Under the pieces are notes generated by a model, which saw nothing but the letters and a program-made list of their open reading frames with translations, was not told the origin of the DNA and searched no databases. A program made the translations under genes and the position numbers. Below, one piece after another: positions 19,640 through 31,059 of a stretch of 64,000 nucleotides of DNA (positions are counted from its first letter, which is position 1; each line of letters starts with the position of its first letter). Source of the stretch: Bactericera cockerelli. Taxonomy: Eukaryota > Arthropoda > Insecta > Hemiptera > Triozidae. The DNA lies in assembly GCA_024516035.1 (NCBI GenBank), contig CM044965.1, forward strand, positions 26,651,994-26,715,993, written 5' to 3'.

Positions 19640-19960
19640 AATCGGCGAATTTTAATTACAACACTGATTTGCCACACGAGCGTCCAACACAGTCCAAACT
19701 CAATCTGAACTGAATACAGTGATACACTGACTGTCCGAATCTCCGAATCCAACGGACCGAACTGTGTGATCAACAACAGACTGATGTGTAGCCGAATCGA
19801 ATGGACTGGGGAGATATCAATTCCGATGACGCACACGCCTGGCCACTGGTTCCAAGATGGCGGGCCCACGGCCACGGAACATACAAAGACGTACAATTTA
19901 TCCACCGATGACGTCAGAGAGAAGGAATTCCTGAGTTGCTAATCGAGAAAAACATCCGAA
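19640..19960 (-). promoter_or_regulatory. Candidate internal promoter or 5' UTR region
   Basis: A non-repetitive, GC-richer island 2.5 kb upstream of exon 2 on the Pdk1 strand. It contains TGACGTCA (19909-19916, CREB/ATF consensus), AAGATGGCGG on the plus strand (19854-19863, YY1-type site often placed at transcription starts), and several TCAGT initiator-like words (19698-19790 region). Exon 2 has two in-frame ATGs soon after its acceptor, so a transcript starting here could make a shorter N-terminus. No RNA evidence is available. Confidence 0.35.
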
Positions 19961-20439
19961 TCGGAAAAATAGTGATAAAGAAAATCCCAGAGAGCAGGCA
20001 CGCGGGTCTTCGCTGGGACTGGAGGCTCAGAGTAAAGTTACGAGTAGGCAATAGTTGATTATTTTTCAAAATCGATTATTTCTCAAAATCGATTGTGAGA
20101 AAAGCTCATATTCGATTATGCCCATCACTTAGGAAATCGGACTGAGCCGTGTGTGTAGTAGGTGTACGTAATGGCCAATCTTAAGAACAACATATAGAGA
20201 TAGAAATAGCAATAATCAACGTCTCAATAAATACATCAAAGGCTCTCTTTCTCACAACAAGACAGCATAGAATGATTTTTTTTTTCATGTTTCTACTGTG
20301 AGGTATGGAACTCGTTGCCAATAAAACACGAGAGTCTTCCTTAGAATGTTTAAAATAAGCTCCCTCAAAGCTAGGGGAGCTTACAGTGGTTGGACGGAAG
20401 AGCTCAGAATTGAGAATACTGTCACTTAAAAAAAAACAA

Positions 20440-21200
20440 CACGATAAGAAGATAAGTTTTACTGAACTATATACATGATTCTAAGTACTCATAGCCAGGT
20501 GTACAGGAGTCGGGGACTCCATCCACTCATTACACGAAACCCCATTAAGGATTTATACGTAATACAGAAGCTCAATCATTCGGACCGGTAATGGGTTCGC
20601 GAGTTCCAGCACAGATAAGGAAGCGGACACTATGATAAGAGAAAGAAACTAATGGTCGCAGAAGAGGGACTGACGACACCTGGGCCATCGCGTTACATCA
20701 TAGTCGAGACACTAGTCGCGACCACTTGCTTTGCCAGGCGAACTTGAATTCAACCAAGGCATGGCCGTAATCGATGTTTCGTAGATAAAGCTGCAGTGAT
20801 AAGAGAGGAGCTGAGAGCCGCAGCAGGGCAATGAGCTACCAGTGAGAGACTAGTTGCGACCCTGTACTCTGTGTTGGGAAGTCGCCTTCCTTGGTGAAAA
20901 AACCATACATTCCTCATTTTGATTATACTGATTCCTGTTTAGTTAAACAGATAACAGTGAAAGTTTTAGATTTCTGAATATCGACTCCTGGGAAAGGTCG
21001 AGCAGAACTGATACAGACAGTTAACTGTCGACATATAGACTCGAAGGAACTATAAACCTACTAGATACATTTATTTGTGTGCTTTGAGAAAATATTGCGA
21101 AAGCTGGAATTTTGTTTTACGTGATGTTTTCCAGTCCATTCCCGGAGACATGTCCTTTATTCCACCTCACACGAGACGTTGATATCTCGAAAACACGCTA
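20440..21200. repeat. Diverged direct duplication, about 165 bp apart
   Basis: Words around GATAAGAGAAAGAAACTAAT to GACACTAGTCGCGACC (20635-20720) recur as GATAAGAGAGGAGCTGAGAG to GAGACTAGTTGCGACC (20800-20862). The rest is unrecognised. No open frame. Confidence 0.5.
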
Positions 21201-21709
21201 CACTGGCGCCAAATCATAATTATAATACCTATTAATTATAATTGTAATACATATTAATTATAATTAATATGACAAAGGATGGGAATGTGCATTAAATGAT
21301 AAAAACATAATTACACATAATTATCATTAAAAATGATGAATGCCGTAAAAACACATTTTCCTGGGTCGCGTTTAAACTTAATATTATTATTACATAAATT
21401 ACATAAATACACACACGCGCGCTTGCATATGACAAATGATATGCTCTCACCGAAGACGAATAAACACAGACGCATACAAAATGCCCTCACAGACATATAA
21501 AATGCACTCAGAGACATATAAAATACACACACACACAGTTAGAGGATACCCAGACACAATTAAGTAACACAAGAATTTGGAAATGAAGTCAGACTTACAT
21601 AGCAGATGCATTAATGCACATTAGAAACGCAATAAGCGCACAATTTCCTCCTTTATAAATTATGTCCTAAAAAATTCAGTGTTCGTGACATATTAGGCAC
21701 AGAGACTTA

Positions 21710-21840
21710 TATCACGGTGGTGAGAGTATTGTATGGACGCCCAGATCCAATGTCTACGCTCCTTTCATGTCCATTGATTCTATTTAGTTTCAACGTCCTG
21801 ATTAGCGATTAACCTTATCGATCAAGCTACTGAGGTCGGT
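21710..21840 (-). mobile_element. SINE C 3' piece joined to SINE B piece
   Basis: The minus strand of 21715-21800 matches the 3' third of the SINE at 6407 (GAATCAATGGACATGAAAGG, CTGGGCGTCCATACAATA). 21808-21840 is a fragment of a SINE B head (CCGACCTCAGTAGCTTGATC). Confidence 0.7.
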
Positions 21841-21849
21841 TCCTCTATA

Positions 21850-22395
21850 AGTTCTCTTCTACACATGTATATATAATTATCTACAGCGACATGTGCTGTA
21901 AACATGTTATTTACCGCTACGTTCAATATGGCACATGGTATATCCGACCATATTATTTACCATTGTATCAAATGGCGCAAATGACATACAAGGGTGTCCT
22001 GTCTCTCTCTCTCTCGTGAGCTCCACTATCTACCATCTCTCTCTTTTCCAAGAGCCAAAGTGCGGCACGTGGCAACAGGAACCGAAATGCAGTCGTTAAA
22101 CATTCATATAACAATTATAACATACATACATATGAAACATATATGTACATATCACTGGATGACGACTTATATGTTGAGTTCATATGAAAAATAATAATAA
22201 TAAAAACACATTCGAAACAGATAAAAATAATAAAATACAAGTATCTGGTTCATAAGAATAATAATAATGGACACTAATATGATGATTCTACATACAGAAA
22301 AGAAAAACACACTCACACCAATACACAACAACAACAAAAAATACATACATGAAGTCAAAATCATCACATCATACTTTTAAAAGTTTGCACCAAAA
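21850..22395. other. Intron 1 stretch, nothing recognised
   Basis: AT-rich with several ATACATAC and ATAATAATA runs. No exon or element seen. Confidence 0.45.
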
Positions 22396-22399
22396 AACA

Positions 22400-22628
22400 G
22401 GTCGGTTAAGTGGCAGAGAATGCCCAAGGCATTAACTTCGCCCCGGCTTACAAAACAATTGTAAATAAAAATTAAAAATGTTCTGTATTTTTTTTTGTAT
22501 ATATTTTTAAGTTTTTTTGTTTTTAATTTCTTGTTACTCATTAATTGATGATTGGGTGTGGGATTCGAACCAACTGCTCCTTACGCTTCCCGGATTACCA
22601 GCGCGTTAACCTCTTGACTACCAGTGCA
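22400..22628. mobile_element. Hairpin module (plus strand) and SINE A head (minus strand)
   Basis: 22403-22444 reads GGTTAAGTGGCAGAGAATGC then CCAAGGCATTAACTTCGCCC (stem AATGCC/GGCATT, loop CAA). 22548-22626 is a SINE A head on the minus strand with box B GTTGGTTCGAATCCCACACC. Confidence 0.7.
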
Positions 22629-22842
22629 GCAGAAATGAAATTGAAATTAAATCCGGGACGGAAATCAGACCTAAATTAGGCTAAAAACCGCATGTATGAC
22701 TGAAACTGGGCCAAAAATTTGGGACAGTCTGGCGCTAGAAATAGGATAGGTGCAAACGAGCATATCAAAATCTTCCCCCGAGGTCCCAGGGGGACCAGAC
22801 ATATTTACGAAAAAATTTCCTCGTTTGTAAATTCGAATAAAA

Positions 22843-23050
22843 AATTGTTTTGATAAATTAGCGAGATTTTAACCCGTTATGTTCGAGGAAATTAATAAAA
22901 AATGTGCGTGTAGAAGACAGAAAATGCAAACAAGAATGATATAAAATTGTTTTGAAAAAATAGCGATATTTTAACCCGTTGTGTACGAGGAAATTCATAA
23001 AACATCTGTTATGTGTAGAACTGTAGTGAGACATTATAAACAAGAATCGA
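22843..23050. repeat. 105-bp tandem duplication
   Basis: ATTGTTTTGATAAATTAGCG to AACAAGAATGATATAAA is followed by a diverged second copy starting ATTGTTTTGAAAAAATAGCG. TTTTAACCCGTT and GAGGAAATT are conserved in both. Confidence 0.7.
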
Positions 23051-23099
23051 CCACACGGCATACAACGGCCTAAATTCTTGTTTCTCAAAACAATGGCAA

Positions 23100-24720
23100 A
23101 ACCACACGAATAGACAAGCAATTATTTTGAAATTGGACACTTTTTTTTGTTGGAAAGCGTTCGACATTTTGTGCTGAACATCTCATAATTCAATTCTCCG
23201 TCTCATAGTTTCTAGTTTGACCTACATCCACAAAAAATATAGATTTCCAATTTTCAACTACGAAACATTGACAAGTCATGGGCTTGTAGCTTGGAAACAG
23301 GCAGGCACTTTGCAAAGTGCCTGCAGGTTCATTTCTAACCTAAATGAGCTCAAATCAAAAAATGTCAAATTTGAGATTTTATTATTCGAAATGTTTTTCA
23401 TCTGAAATTTCGAATTTTTTTACAATATTTGTATACCTAATTATTTGACATGAATTCACAAAATAGAGACAGGTACCTCGCACAAATTGACCCCTCTTAA
23501 AAGAAAATTTTAAAACACAACACAAAATGTTTTGGCATTTTTTAAAAATTCTCACAATTTTGATCAAATTCTCACATAAATGAGGATACATTCAACCAAC
23601 AGATGCCTAATCTACCTCGATTACAAGATCGGCACCTTAACCATCCGATCACCACTGAGCGCGGCCATGCCTTGATCTGAATCAGTTCCCGTCATCTACT
23701 GGTAGCGGAAAACTGACCGCAGCAAAGAGATTATACTCGCCTTAGCTGACATTCTAAATAAAGACCTTCTTGCATTATGTAAACGTAAACGAGTGAAACA
23801 GTAACCTCGCACATGTGCATAAATAAAAAAATAGCTAAGTATAAAAAATGTACATAGAAAGTACACGGGTCCTGTGTAGGTAAGTATCTGTAAGTAAATA
23901 GATAAGTACATAGAGGGCTATAAACAGAGGTTATGTACTCGAATGTGCAGCACGTGGATAGGCCTATACGAATGAAAGTATAGTTAGAAATAGTGGAACA
24001 CTCGGCTTCGCAAAAAGTAGACCAGTTAATCAAATGACAAGTAAGAAAAATACAAAAAATACATTCAAAATACATAGAACAACATTACCACAAACTTTAG
24101 GGAAGACTACCTATTAAGTTGGACTTTCCAGTCTTTCCACCAATCACAGCGCACCAAATCTCGGGTAAGGTAATCCCCCTTGTATTCCTACTTTATTATT
24201 TGGCCAAAAAGCCACAAACGTACATGCATGTCTGAACAGGCGTGCCTGTCATGCATGCATGAGCGTGCGTGGCAGAAAAAAATCGACGAGCCTTGCATGC
24301 CGGCTTTAGTTTTCATTTTTTTAGCCTAATTTTCTTTTTTAAATGTAGAGCCAAACCTACTAATAAATATACATGTTTTTAGGTTGTTCTTCCTTTTGTA
24401 AGATTTCGGACCAGTTCTGTTTTCTATCATTTTGTTTACATAAAATATAACAATCAAATATCTATATTACATTCTATATGAATAAAACAGAATTTGTGTC
24501 ACACTGCAATCTTCAGGGAGAAAATATGGGCAGCAAAACATAAGGAAATATTCCTGTTTTTGCGACGCGTACTGTATACACCGTCAGTGTAAATCACCAG
24601 CCGTGCTCACACAATGGCAATTTTTTTACGATTTTTCTAGCTGATGTGCACTAAAAAACTGCAAGAACAGAGAGAGACAGAGACACGCACGTGGATGTCA
24701 TTAACTGCATAATGGCCTGT
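23100..24720. other. Intron 1 stretch, one degenerate SINE head only
   Basis: A weak SINE A-like head on the minus strand at about 23600-23660 (TACCTCGATTACAAGATCGG). The rest, including several 60-110-codon open frames, has no recognisable domain or splice context. Confidence 0.4.
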
Positions 24721-24722
24721 CT

Positions 24723-24761
24723 AAGTCTGAGTCGACGTCACCGCAAGCATGCAAATTTATA
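24723..24761 (-). promoter_or_regulatory. TATA box and initiator at canonical spacing (weak call)
   Basis: On the minus strand TATAAA (24761-24756) lies 33 bases before the A of TCAGACT (24730-24724), a fair arthropod initiator, with GACGTCGAC between. No open frame or donor site was identified downstream. Confidence 0.2.
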
Positions 24762-24879
24762 CTGGGTGTGCCGGCACCGAAGTGGATCTGATCCGTTGTC
24801 AAGGATACGCTGACCTCGCTATGACGCGCCATATGGGAGCGCGATTTCAATTGATTGTGTACAGAATAAGGAGTATTGC

Positions 24880-25560
24880 AGAGATGTAGAGTGATAATTA
24901 TGATTATTTTTAGTGATTACTGAAGAAGTGGTCAAGTCTAAGTTATTGATGAACTTTTGTTTCTGTGATAGTTAAAATAAACTATTGGTTCTGAGAACTG
25001 CACCTTCCTCTAATGCTTGTGATCAGTGGCATTGGACACATGGACAGTATGGACACCCAAGATATTTCAAACCCAAAATTTATCAATCCGACTATTTCTA
25101 CAAGGTCAGAATTGTTTTTTCCTCAAACCTCAAAATAATCTTTCAAAGTTATCTGCCCGAATTCCTTGAATTTTTGCAACACCTTGAATAAATTTATGAC
25201 AAATTCTCAAGACACCAAAACTACAAAGATTTATTTTTAGCTGTTGAAATTTCAGTAATTTATACTCAAGCATTGAGGAAAATCTTCTCCTATTTCAAAG
25301 TAAAAATGTGGCGCGTTGGTGAAATAATTTTCTCGATGTTAAACGGGCGTAAAGCAAATAATAATAATTTTTCCTCCAAGTATATACGTATTACTCGAGC
25401 TATTTTTGATGACCAGTAATGATATATTTTTGAGGAAAAAAAATTAATATTTTTTTCCTCCCAACTATAATAATTGTGATTATTTTTGCTGACCATGTTT
25501 GACAAATTATTGTTCAAGAAATATCTGTCTCGTCTAGTTACTGTTTTAATCTAGGGTTCA
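24880..25560. other. AT-rich intron 1 stretch, nothing recognised
   Basis: No exon or mobile element identified. TTTTTCCTCC and TGACCA words repeat loosely at 25370-25500. Confidence 0.4.
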
Positions 25561-25639
25561 ATGTTCTATTCCATTGCCTAGGTCAGGTCGAGAACCCTCA
25601 CTTGCCTATGACAGTTCGAAAACCCTCCATTCGCTGGAA

Positions 25640-25820
25640 ATAATAATATATAATAACACTATTTAGTGAAGCTGAACAAGCGAGGTTAATGCTCAAAGCA
25701 TTTTCGACCACCTGACTCTCAGAGTCTTATTATTATGTGGTCACAAACTCAAATTAATGAGGAAAAATTCATGCACTGGGTGGGATTCAAACCAACGGAT
25801 CTCTACGCTACCTGGATTGG
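25640..25820 (-). mobile_element. SINE A, head truncated
   Basis: Minus strand with hairpin AATGCTTTGAGCATT, GTTTGTGACCACATAATAAT and box B region GGTTTGAATCCCACCCAGTG. The head stops after the anticodon arm. Confidence 0.8.
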
Positions 25821-26169
25821 ACGTCACCGAGTTCTCTCCCGACCCAAATTTTGGTCAGGTAGGTACCACGAGATTTTTCCCACTCATGGTTTTATCAACA
25901 CCGAATTCTCTCCCGTCGCTTGCATAACTTAGCAACCAGTTACCCCACATGTATACTCACGTGACCTCCTATCTAAGCAGTCCTCCTGACTCCCTGACTC
26001 ACTTACCTGCAACAAGAGTAAACGAAAGAAAAAATTAAGGATAAATGAATAAATTAATTAAGAATAATTGAATTGAATATATATCACAAAGGATGAAACT
26101 AGGTAATAAAATTTGTGATAAATAATGTATTAGTTTAGAAGCTGTCACTAGAAATGATAAAATTAACTA

Positions 26170-26325
26170 GATTATTAAGTTATTAAATTTGTGTTAATCA
26201 CTTTAGTGATATCACAACTACTGAAACTAGCTTTACTAAATCTACGCTGAAACCGGGACTTGAACCACGGACCTCCAGGTTACAAGTCCGCCGCCTCATC
26301 GATCCAGCTACTGAGGAGGTCGGTG
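26170..26325 (-). mobile_element. SINE B
   Basis: Head on the minus strand CCGACCTCCTCAGTAGCTGG, box B GTCCGTGGTTCAAGTCCCGG and body ending GTGATATCACTAAAGTGATT. Confidence 0.85.
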
Positions 26326-26619
26326 TAGCTTAAGAATAGGATAGGCTGTTCTGATTCGGTGACAAAGGTCCAAAGTTCAGTGACCCCAGTAGGAATGATG
26401 CAACCGGTGTTCCCTCATGATGTAACTCGTGTTTTTGTTTACATCAGGAGAACGTAAGATGTATGTGTTTTTATACATGTTATACACATGTACATACTAT
26501 GTATGCAACTATACATACAATATTATATTGTAAATTATGGCCATTGGTGGCGCGAATTCCGGCCCCAAAAGATGTGCGACAATGCCTCATTGTGTAGTAT
26601 AAAATAATAGTGCTTTATG

Positions 26620-26880
26620 ACCGACCTCAGTAGCTTGATCGATAAGGCGGCGGACTTGTAACCTGGAGGTCGGTGGTTCAAGTCATGTTTCAGATAAGAT
26701 TTAAGGGTTGGCTGGAAGAGATTTCCACAGGCAATAACCCCGCCCTTTAGGTAGGACATTAGCTTTATTCTCTTTTTGGTCCTTGTTTCTTTATTCAATC
26801 TACTTATTTTTCTTTATAATTTCACTGTATTTTACTGTATATAATTTTGTCTTGCTTAATAAAGCACTAATTTGCAGTCT
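26620..26880 (+). mobile_element. SINE B head joined to hairpin module and long 3' end
   Basis: Head CCGACCTCAGTAGCTTGATC and box B GGTGGTTCAAGTCATGTTTC, then the module GGCTGGAAGAGATTTCCACA GGCAATAACCCCGCCC and a tail with TTTTACTGTATATAATTTTG and AATAAAGCA. It shows the order head, hairpin, tail in one element. Confidence 0.75.
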
Positions 26881-27349
26881 TCTTCGCAGTTTTTTTTTTA
26901 CTTTTGAAGGCGGGACACCTAATATAAATACCTTGCAAAGACGAGTATATGTTATTCTTGTAAAAAAAATTACTTTATAAAAGCTATTATTGGAATAAAA
27001 TAATAAAAAAATAACGAAGGTTTTAAGGCCTTCCACCTCAAGAGATCAGTCTAGAACATTTGTTCCGGATTTTCTAATCAAGTATCATGGCCATATTCAC
27101 AGGCCACCTCATAACACGTCTCTTATCATCGCATACAACTCCTATCTGTTTGTGTTGAAACTAGGCAAGTGCTAGGAAGTGTTTAATGGTCGCTCTCAAT
27201 CCCTGATAATTACACAATCACCGAGGTGTTTATTTGTTTTTTAAACGCTGGAAATTTCCGACATTGTATGTTGTGAACAAAGAGTTAAACACCAGACTAG
27301 ATAGTGTTAGTAGCGATCTCGTAGCCCGTACACTCTGTGGTCTATTTAC

Positions 27350-27525
27350 ATATTATTATAGTATGCTTTATTAGGTAGAACAAAAATATATACAGTAAAA
27401 TACAATGAAATTATAAAGAAAAATTAAATAGATTGAGCCAAGAAACAAGAACAAAAATAAAGAATGAAGCTAAAGTCCTAAGCTAAAAGGCGGGGTTATT
27501 GCCTGTGGCAATCTCTTCCACCCAA
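27350..27525 (-). mobile_element. Hairpin module and 3' end, opposite strand
   Basis: On the minus strand GTTGGGTGGAAGAGATTGCC, ACAGGCAATAACCCCGCC, then the tail of 26760-26880 (TTTTACTGTATATATTTTTG, AATAAAGCATAC). Confidence 0.75.
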
Positions 27526-27532
27526 CATAATA

Positions 27533-27675
27533 CCGACCTCAGTGGCTTGATCGATAAGGCGGGCAGACTTGTAAACTGGAAGACGGTGGTTCAAGTCCCG
27601 GTTTCAGCGTAGATTTAGTAAAGCGAGTTTGTTTGAGTAGTTGTGATATCAGGAAAGTGATTAACACAAATATGA
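27533..27675 (+). mobile_element. SINE B
   Basis: CCGACCTCAGTGGCTTGATC, box B GGTGGTTCAAGTCCCGGTTT, body to GTGATATCAGGAAAGTGATT and ACACAAATATG. The copy stands just beside the minus-strand module at 27350-27525. Confidence 0.85.
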
Positions 27676-27698
27676 AGAAAAAAAATATTTACATAATA

Positions 27699-27952
27699 CA
27701 GTCGAACCTGGATATAAGAGAACACAAGGGAATGGAATTTTTTCCTCTTGTATCCAGGTTTCTCTTATGAAGACGTTGTTTTCCCTTATAGAGAGTTGAA
27801 TTAGAGAGTTGAACCCAGGTTCGACTTTTTAAGAGAATTCTGTATATAAGAGAAAAAATCCCCAGGTAAAATAATTTACCTATTTATAAGGGAAAATGAC
27901 CTCTATATGTATAAGAGAAAAAATTGAGTTCTCTTAAATCCAGGCTGGAGTG
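27699..27952. mobile_element. pogo/Tc1-mariner-like MITE with TA target duplication
   Basis: TA at 27697-27698 and 27953-27954. Left end CAGTCGAACCTGGATATAAG mirrors the right end, which reads CACTCCAGCCTGGATTTAAG on the minus strand. Internal GATATAAGAGAA and TTCTCTTAT words make further inverted pairs. No transposase. Confidence 0.78.
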
Positions 27953-27959
27953 TATTAGG

Positions 27960-28440
27960 TACATATTTAGTGTACTGCCGAGTACATAGGGACTAGAGGT
28001 ATATATTATGTAATTCTACTACCGTGTACACTGTACTATATAGGGACTAGATATAGAATGTATACTTGTATACATGACTAGTTAACTACTGTGTAAAGGT
28101 CAAGCTGAGACCTGGCTGGGGTGATTCGTTAACCTTAACAGTCCCAAGTCAACAACAAAAACAATAAACAAATGGCTGCACACGAGATACAACCCGAGGC
28201 ATGGCCCTGAATTTGTTTTTCCTAACCTCACTATACACATTGAGGCATTACCGTACATCGAGAATTTTTTTTAATTCGTTCTATCTTCAACCTTATTTCA
28301 TAATAATAATAGCTTTATCTATATTGCCCAACTAGAATTAATAATATTATTTTTAAATTTAAATTAAAAAAATAAAATAATTACTAGTCAAGTGTTTCTT
28401 CAATACAAACAAAAAAACTGTTAGGTAAGTTAGGTTATGT
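27960..28440. other. Intron 1 stretch with a dispersed repeat fragment
   Basis: 28190-28265 (CCCGAGGCATGGCCCTGAAT, GAGGCATTACCGTACATCG) matches 32170-32245. Otherwise AT-rich and unrecognised. Confidence 0.4.
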
Positions 28441-28450
28441 TAGATAACTT

Positions 28451-28637
28451 TGCCGACCTCCGAGGCTCAGTGGTTAAGAGCATTGGTTACTGACCCGGAG
28501 GTTGCGGGTTCGAATCCTGGCCGGAGCGGAAATTTTTCCATTTTCGAAAAGGCAATGTTTGATGTAAAGGAAAAGTGCCCTGAAGTAATGCGAAAGCGAT
28601 TCCGGGGCACACTTAACCTTTAATTTTTTTTTTTTAA
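28451..28637 (+). mobile_element. SINE D with T-rich end
   Basis: Head GCCGACCTCCGAGGCTCAGT, GACCCGGAGGTTGCGGGTTC, then GTGCCCTGAAGTAATGCGAA and CCGGGGCACACTTAACC before a T12 run. This is the longest copy of the family here. Confidence 0.8.
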
Positions 28638-29205
28638 AGGTGAGTTAGTTAGAATTGTCCTAAATCAGGGATTTTTCCAACCTAGGTTGCTCATATAACG
28701 GTTTTTCAAACGAACATAAGAGCAAAATAACAATGCATGCATTTGGGTCACATCAATAGGCCCAAATTAGGTCACAAACTCTAACCTAACTCAACTTATT
28801 CGACCATTGTAGGCTACTTATCATAGTTAGGTATAATTTGACTGTCTTTGGCCCTAATTATAGATTCTTGGCTCTGAAAAGTGTCAGGTATCTACACCTA
28901 AGGTTTCTAGATATATTTCTTTTATAAAATTTGGAAGCACCGCTTTTTATTTATTTCTAGCATTGGATTTTTTCAACTCTCTGTACTTTTTATTTTACTT
29001 TAAAATTTTTTTTAATCTTCAAGTTTCTTTTTCATAGATCATGATTTTTTCAAGTGCAGTTTTTTACAAGTGTTTCTTTCACATCAACTTAATTTTTTTC
29101 AAGTGTTTTTTCACATTTACTGATTTTTTTTCAAGTATTTTTTTTGTTTTTAAAATGTTGTTTCTTTCATTTTTCACAGGTTTTTCGCCCGTTTCAACAA
29201 CTCAC

Positions 29206-29370
29206 TTTCGTCCGTTTCTGCCACCACTTGGAGCAGCGCGTCTTGATGCGGCTACACAGGAACATTTCGGACACCATGTTTAGGGCCAGTCCTAGACCAT
29301 AGCGCGGCGCTAACAGAAGCCACAAGTTGAGGGCCAGAAGTAGCGCGAGGAAACAACTGATCAATATCAT
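29206..29370 (-). CDS. Candidate exon for a small membrane-anchored N-terminus
   Basis: On the minus strand an ATG (29370-29368) directly follows an in-frame TGA and opens 55 codons up to the perfect donor AAA|GTGAGT; without splicing the frame ends three codons later. The product begins MILISCFLALLLALNLWLLL, a clear hydrophobic segment, then turns basic (CSRIKTRCSKWWQKRTK), as in a type II or signal-anchor protein. GC content is well above its flanks. The donor is phase 0, the phase needed to join Pdk1 exon 2. It may instead belong to a nested gene or be chance. I do not recognise the protein. Confidence 0.35.
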
Positions 29371-29399
29371 TCACATGGAGCGCGCCGCGAAAATGGTAC

Positions 29400-30075
29400 A
29401 GACAAATATTGAGAAAAAAAATCAATGAAAAAATTGAAAAATTCAAGGAAAACAATTAAAAAATGATTTAACAAAAAAAAAATGTTCAAAACACTAACAC
29501 TATTTTACACAGTGTTACGGACGGTTGAAAATTTAGGGCTCGTTAAAAAGCTTGATATTGTTTTAAAAATTAAAAAAAATGTAAAGGTAAACTGAATTAT
29601 AAACTTTTAAAAACTAATTTTTTAAAAAACTCATTTAAATAAATAAAACACTAAATGAATAGCTTTCATGAGAACGTCAAAACAATTCGCAACTGTTTCA
29701 TTCAGTGAATAAAAATTCAGGAATTTAAATACTGGAGATTATGAAATATTTTCTTTTTTTTAATTTTCACTCAAATTGTACTAAACTTTTTTTTTTTAAT
29801 TTGGGTTAAAACAAAAAGAGTATTAAATTTATTTTACAGTAAAATTGTTCAAGAATACTAGGTTCTATTAATTTGTCCACAGAATGCACAGGAAAACATA
29901 AAATTTCTTCGTACATGCGAAGGAAAATCGAAAATTCTTTTATTTACGGAAAATTTGCGCGATTTTTTAATTTTTTTAAATAAAATTCGCAGAAACGGAA
30001 TCTCGTTGCAACGAAGAGCAAGACTTGAATTTCATAGATGCAAAAAACAAACTGATGAGAAAACTGAAGTAGAGA
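29400..30075. other. AT-rich intron 1 stretch, nothing recognised
   Basis: Long A and T runs, no exon or element identified. Confidence 0.5.
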
Positions 30076-30143
30076 GAGAGAATTATTATGAGCGGAGGGG
30101 TAGGAGACGGGAATTCCGAATCAAATAAGGAGAGGCGGAGAAG

Positions 30144-30239
<96 letters not shown>
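30076..30239. repeat. (GA)n microsatellite
   Basis: Almost uninterrupted GA from about 30140 to 30239 with a GAGGAG-rich lead-in. The Ser-Leu and Arg-Glu open frames on the two strands are artefacts of the repeat. Confidence 0.95.
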
Positions 30240-30241
<2 letters not shown>

Positions 30242-30372
30242 ACGTCATGAGAATAAGTAGAAGCTGTGAGTAACATTGGTGTGGTATTAATGGTAATTTG
30301 TTGATAGTTGATAGCTGATAGAACAACTATGGAGGAAAGATCTCGAGTAGCAATCAATGGTAAAAAAATATA

Positions 30373-30505
30373 TATTTTTACTTTCCTTATCCTATCATAA
30401 GAAAGTATTGTATTCGTCGAAAATTTGACCTACCAGTTTTTCACATTTCTGGACGAATCATAGCTCAGGATACCAAAAAAGTTGTTTTCAGCCATTGGTC
30501 CGTGC

Positions 30506-30536
<31 letters not shown>

Positions 30537-31050
30537 CGTTGTCTGTCTGTACTGTCTGTCTGTCTGTCTGTGAACAGGATATCTCAAGAACGGTAAGAGC
30601 TAGAGACTTGAAATTTGTATGCAAATCAATTTTATACACCAGACGAACCACGAACTTTTGGTTGAAATCGCCGCAAAATGCGGCCGCAGGGCCGCAAATA
30701 TTGGCCGCAAGCGCCGCTTCTATGAATTGTTAAAGATACAAAAAAAGTTACAGAACAACATTTTCTTAGATTAAAAAAATAATAGGGGTCTCTTCTTATC
30801 TTTTTTTTGATATCTTGAACTTTTTGGACCTCGGCCCCAATTTACCGGTATTTTGGGGACCCGCTCGACTAACTTTTTTATTATTCACCTAGATGGGGAT
30901 TGTGACATATCAAATCCAATGATTTTGAGGTGCTGATTACGAATTTGGCTTTGATTTTTAGCTCACTGTTACCTTTGAGTCACCAGTGGCATTTGGTCCT
31001 GTTCTCATTCCTAATATGATAAGGAAAGTCGTGTGTGTTTACACCAGATT
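30373..31050 (+). mobile_element. Family H element, second copy
   Basis: Starts ACTTTCCTTATCCTATCATA with its paired AGAAAGTA, holds a (TGTC)n tract at 30507-30570 in place of the (TG)n of the first copy, the phrase ATCTCAAGAACGGTAAGAGC, the CGGCCGCAGGGCCGC word, and ends GATAAGGAAAGTCGTGTGTG. Confidence 0.78.
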
Positions 31051-31059
31051 TTTTTTTTA

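Noticed and set aside
30088..30357. Ser-Leu and Arg-Glu rich frames
   Set aside because: Products of the (GA)n microsatellite with no flanking domain or splice sites.
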